The position numbers and the translations under genes were made by a program. Below the pieces are notes generated by a model. The model was given only the letters and a program-made list of their open reading frames with translations. It was not told where the DNA came from and made no database searches. From Anaerolineae bacterium (GTDB lineage Bacteria > Chloroflexota > Anaerolineae > Anaerolineales > E44-bin32), in contig JAUVOZ010000081.1 of the NCBI GenBank assembly GCA_030598885.1, positions 1 to 8,609 on the forward strand: a stretch of DNA of 8,609 nt, given 5' to 3'. This document shows positions 6,508-8,609 of the stretch, piece by piece. Position 1 is the first letter of the stretch, and each line of letters starts with the position of its first letter.

Positions 6508-6526
6508 CGTTATACTTGAGGATACG

Positions 6527-6581
6527 ACCGGCGCTTGTTCCGGTGGAATTTCAGTCAGCAGTAGGAGTGAAGTTGCTGGCT
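6527..6581 (+). promoter_or_regulatory. Two-hairpin leader of folD
   Basis: Hairpin 1 is ACCGG (6527-6531) with CCGGT (6540-6544) and an 8-nt loop. Hairpin 2 is AGTCAGCA (6553-6560) with TGCTGGCT (6574-6581), 8 bp with one G-U pair and a 13-nt loop holding AGGAG. Both lie in the predicted 5' leader, ending 14 nt before the folD Shine-Dalgarno sequence. I do not recognise a known riboswitch; the conserved cores of the THF riboswitches are not apparent. Confidence 0.35.
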
Positions 6582-6606
6582 TAAACCAAATAGATGGGAG
6601 TAGATC

Positions 6607-7485
6607 ATGACAGCAATGGTTATCGATGGCAAAGCAATCGCTGCAGAGTTGAGAAAAGAGGTTGCTAAAGGGGTTGAGCAGTTAGTCGCTACTGGCACGA
6701 TACCCCCTGGTCTAGCGACGGTTCTGGTGGGTGTAAATCCTGCCTCTCAAACATATGTCCGCATGAAGCGTAAAGCCTGTGCTGAGGTTGGCATCGAGTC
6801 TTTTGGTTACGAACTTCCAGTTGACACTTCCCAGGAAGATATTGAAAAGGTGGTAAAGGAACTTAACGCAGATCCGAAGGTTCACGGTATTCTGGTCCAA
6901 TTGCCGTTGCCCGCCGGTTTGGATGAAGAGGCGGTACTTAAGGCGATAAGCATCGAGAAAGATGTGGATGGATTCCACCCCTTGAACATTGGTCGGCTGG
7001 CACAGAAGGGGCGCGAGCCCTTGTTCGTTCCCTGCACTCCTGCAGGGTGCATCGTGTTGCTTAAAAAGGCTGGCGCACAATTGGAGGGTGCCCGGGCGGT
7101 AGTTGTAGGTCGTTCTAACATCGTTGGCATGCCGGCTGCTCTCCTACTGGTCAAGGAGAATGCCACGGTAACCATATGCCATTCGCGCACACGTGACCTA
7201 CCATCCGTTTGCCGCGAAGCTGATGTTCTTATCGCCGCTATTGGTCGCCCGGAAATGATCCGAGGCGATTGGATAAAGCCCGGCGCTTATGTGATTGACG
7301 TCGGGGTTAACCGTGTAGATGATCCAAGTCGCAAGCGAGGGTACCGGCTAGTGGGCGACGTGGCTTTTGAAGAGGCGGTAGAGGTCGCTGGAGCGATCAC
7401 CCCCGTACCGGGCGGAGTTGGTCCAATGACCATCGCGGGCTTGTTACGCAACACCCTGCACTCCGCTCAACGAACGGTGGCCTGA
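6607..7485 (+). CDS. folD: Bifunctional methylenetetrahydrofolate dehydrogenase / methenyltetrahydrofolate cyclohydrolase
   Basis: FolD interconverts 5,10-methylene-THF, 5,10-methenyl-THF and 10-formyl-THF in the cytoplasm, using NADP+ (or NAD+), and so feeds purine and formyl-Met-tRNA synthesis. The catalytic domain shows SQTYVRMKRKACAEVG (47-62), with Tyr50 and the catalytic Lys54 at the usual positions. It also shows GILVQLPLP (94-102, Gln98), KDVDGFHPLN (118-127) and the signature PGGVGPMT (268-275, with Asp251 just upstream in GDVAF). The Rossmann dinucleotide site is VVVGRSNIVGMPAALLL (165-181). The length of 292 residues is normal and the gene appears intact. The ATG at 6607 has GGGAG 6 nt upstream; a second ATG three codons later is less well placed. 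The gene lies 220 bp after the kinase gene and 173 bp before the amidohydrolase gene, with candidate promoters on both sides, so an operon is not required. Confidence 0.97.
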   Translation: MTAMVIDGKAIAAELRKEVAKGVEQLVATGTIPPGLATVLVGVNPASQTYVRMKRKACAEVGIESFGYELPVDTSQEDIEKVVKELNADPKVHGILVQLPLPAGLDEEAVLKAISIEKDVDGFHPLNIGRLAQKGREPLFVPCTPAGCIVLLKKAGAQLEGARAVVVGRSNIVGMPAALLLVKENATVTICHSRTRDLPSVCREADVLIAAIGRPEMIRGDWIKPGAYVIDVGVNRVDDPSRKRGYRLVGDVAFEEAVEVAGAITPVPGGVGPMTIAGLLRNTLHSAQRTVA

Positions 7486-7512
7486 ACGATCGCACTAACT
7501 ATAGTGATGTGG

Positions 7513-7547
7513 GCGCCGTCTTCGATTTGGGGCGGCGCGTTCTCATT
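7513..7547 (+). terminator. Candidate terminator after folD
   Basis: GCGCCG (7513-7518) and CGGCGC (7533-7538) form a 6-bp GC-only stem with a 14-nt loop, followed by GTTCTCATT. The tail is only moderately T-rich, so termination may be partial. A smaller hairpin, CACTA-N4-TAGTG, lies just before it at 7493-7506. Confidence 0.45.
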
Positions 7548-7603
7548 AATTCTATGATCTAGCGGCATGACAATCATCTACTACCAGGTGTGTTGTCTGA
7601 TAA

Positions 7604-7632
7604 TTGACGACTTATGGTGGCGGTGTTAGACT
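7604..7632 (+). promoter_or_regulatory. Sigma70-like promoter of the amidohydrolase gene
   Basis: TTGACG (7604-7609, 5/6) and TAGACT (7627-7632, 4/6) are spaced by exactly 17 bp. The predicted start near 7639 gives a leader of about 20 nt that includes the Shine-Dalgarno AAAGGGAGG (7646-7654), 4 nt from the ATG. Confidence 0.5.
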
Positions 7633-7658
7633 CGACGCATCGGGTAAAGGGAGGACCC

Positions 7659-8609
7659 ATGGCAACACTCCTCATCCGGCACGCTACGGTTCTGGTAACG
7701 ATGGATGACCAGCGACGAGAGATCCCCGATGGTGCCCTCCTGGCGCGTGATGGTTGGATCGAGCAGGTCGGTTCTACTGATGAATTGCCAGCGGTTGCAG
7801 ATGAAGTCCTCGATTTGACAGATCACCTGGTCCTACCCGGTCTGATTAACACCCACCATCATTTCTATCAAACACTCACCCGGGCTGTACCTGCAGCGCA
7901 AGACGCCGACCTTTTCCATTGGCTAAAAACCCATTACCCGATCTGGGCAGGCCTAGTTCCTGAAGATATTCGCATCTCAACCCAGCTTGCCCTGGCTGAA
8001 CTTGCTCTTTCTGGTTGCACCACTGCCTCCGATCACTTTTATATCTTCCCTAACGGATGTCGTCTGGACGATGAGATCGAAGCATCAAAGCAGGTTGGGA
8101 TGCGGCTGCATGCTTCGCGCGGCTCGATGAGCTTAGGCGAAAGCCAAGGCGGCCTGCCACCAGATAAAGTCGTTGAAGAAGAGGACGAAATCCTGAGTGA
8201 TACCCAAAGGGTGATCGAGGTCTATCACGACCCTCAGCCAGGCTCCATGACCCAAATCGTGGTTGCCCCTTGCTCCCCTTTCTCGGTCACTCCAGAGCTA
8301 ATGCGTCAAGCAGCTGCCATGGCCCGGTCCTATGACGTACAGATGCACACCCACCTGGCAGAGACGTTGGATGAGGAGCAGTTTTGTTTGCAGAAGTTTG
8401 GTCACCGACCCTTGGCATACGCTGAGGAACTGGACTGGGCAGGGGACGATGTGTGGTTTGCCCATGCTGTGCATATCAACCCAACAGAAGTGGCGCGTAT
8501 GGCGAGTAGTGGAATTGGTGTTGCCCACTGCCCATCATCAAACATGCGGCTGGCTTCAGGGATTGCTCCGGTACGACGCTACCTGGCGGCAGGGGTAAAA
8601 ATAGGACTA
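7659..8609 (+). CDS. Amidohydrolase, 8-oxoguanine deaminase / AtzB-like (3' end outside window)
   Basis: This is a metal-dependent aminohydrolase of the amidohydrolase superfamily. It probably deaminates 8-oxoguanine or a related purine or triazine, releasing ammonia in the cytoplasm. The open frame gives 317 residues and continues past the window; a full protein would be about 450. The N-terminal beta-sandwich part starts at MATLLIRHATVLVTMDD. The metal motif NTHHHFYQTLTR is at 64-75 (His66, His68), and HTHLAE at 230-235 supplies His232 and Glu235. AHAVHI (268-273) carries a further His. The final metal Asp is expected just beyond the edge. CRLDDEI (134-140), ASRGSMSLGESQGGLPPD (152-169) and CPSSNMRLASGIAPVRR (291-307) are typical of the 8-oxoguanine deaminase / hydroxydechloroatrazine ethylaminohydrolase subgroup. 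A good Shine-Dalgarno sequence supports the ATG. Substrate assignment within the subgroup remains inference. Other options are a guanine or S-adenosylhomocysteine-type deaminase. Confidence 0.88.
   Translation, partial: MATLLIRHATVLVTMDDQRREIPDGALLARDGWIEQVGSTDELPAVADEVLDLTDHLVLPGLINTHHHFYQTLTRAVPAAQDADLFHWLKTHYPIWAGLVPEDIRISTQLALAELALSGCTTASDHFYIFPNGCRLDDEIEASKQVGMRLHASRGSMSLGESQGGLPPDKVVEEEDEILSDTQRVIEVYHDPQPGSMTQIVVAPCSPFSVTPELMRQAAAMARSYDVQMHTHLAETLDEEQFCLQKFGHRPLAYAEELDWAGDDVWFAHAVHINPTEVARMASSGIGVAHCPSSNMRLASGIAPVRRYLAAGVKIGL

Noticed and set aside
6567..6583. GTG-started four-to-five-codon leader peptide before folD
   Set aside because: The start overlaps its own putative Shine-Dalgarno sequence and the frame has no regulatory codon run; mentioned only within the leader finding.
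6508..6606. Tetrahydrofolate riboswitch before folD
   Set aside because: Hairpins are present, but I could not match the conserved cores of known THF riboswitch classes, so only an unclassified structured leader is reported.
7571..7606. Imperfect inverted repeat CAATCATC ... GATAATTG before the amidohydrolase gene
   Set aside because: One mismatch in 8 bp and a 20-bp gap; too weak to separate from chance.
8298..8598. Open frames on both strands inside the amidohydrolase gene
   Set aside because: The frame starting at 7659 carries all the family motifs across this stretch, so the others are shadows.

Overview
The window looks like chromosomal DNA of a Chloroflexota bacterium, most likely an Anaerolineae-type lineage. 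I infer this from three things: a serine/threonine kinase fused through a Thr/Pro-rich linker to a TolB-like beta-propeller, a lipoprotein M14 peptidase with a similar Thr/Ser/Pro linker, and intergenic repeats of the 'CTGAGCGTAGTCGAAGG' type. No 16S gene or other decisive marker is present, so the assignment is tentative. Base composition is moderate and most of the DNA is coding.

Layout from left to right: (1) gyrB, plus strand, missing about 50 N-terminal residues at the window edge, closed by a strong 16-bp hairpin terminator at 1807-1841. (2) Two minus-strand genes convergent with gyrB: an NfuA-type Fe/S carrier (1895-2467), with a good sigma70-like promoter and Shine-Dalgarno sequence, and behind it an M14-family zinc carboxypeptidase lipoprotein (2632-3654). 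(3) A gene-free stretch of about 640 bp (3655-4298). Its GC-rich centre (3763-4046) is a mosaic of repeats, flanked by AT-rich DNA carrying the divergent promoter regions. (4) A 695-residue transmembrane Ser/Thr kinase with an extracytoplasmic beta-propeller (4299-6386). (5) A 220-bp leader region with two hairpins, then folD (6607-7485). (6) A short intergenic region with a candidate terminator and promoter, then the first 317 residues of an amidohydrolase of the 8-oxoguanine deaminase / hydroxydechloroatrazine ethylaminohydrolase type (7659 to the window end). That reading frame runs off the right edge.

These genes are mostly housekeeping (DNA supercoiling, Fe/S assembly, folate one-carbon metabolism, purine salvage or detoxification) plus two surface-related proteins (M14 lipoprotein, sensor kinase). 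They do not form one obvious pathway or operon; nearly every gene has its own candidate promoter. I found no mobile-element gene, CRISPR array, tRNA or rRNA, and no convincing new multi-gene system. The points most worth a second look are the repeat mosaic, the kinase/propeller fusion, the unusual spacing of the zinc motif in the M14 enzyme, and the structured folD leader.
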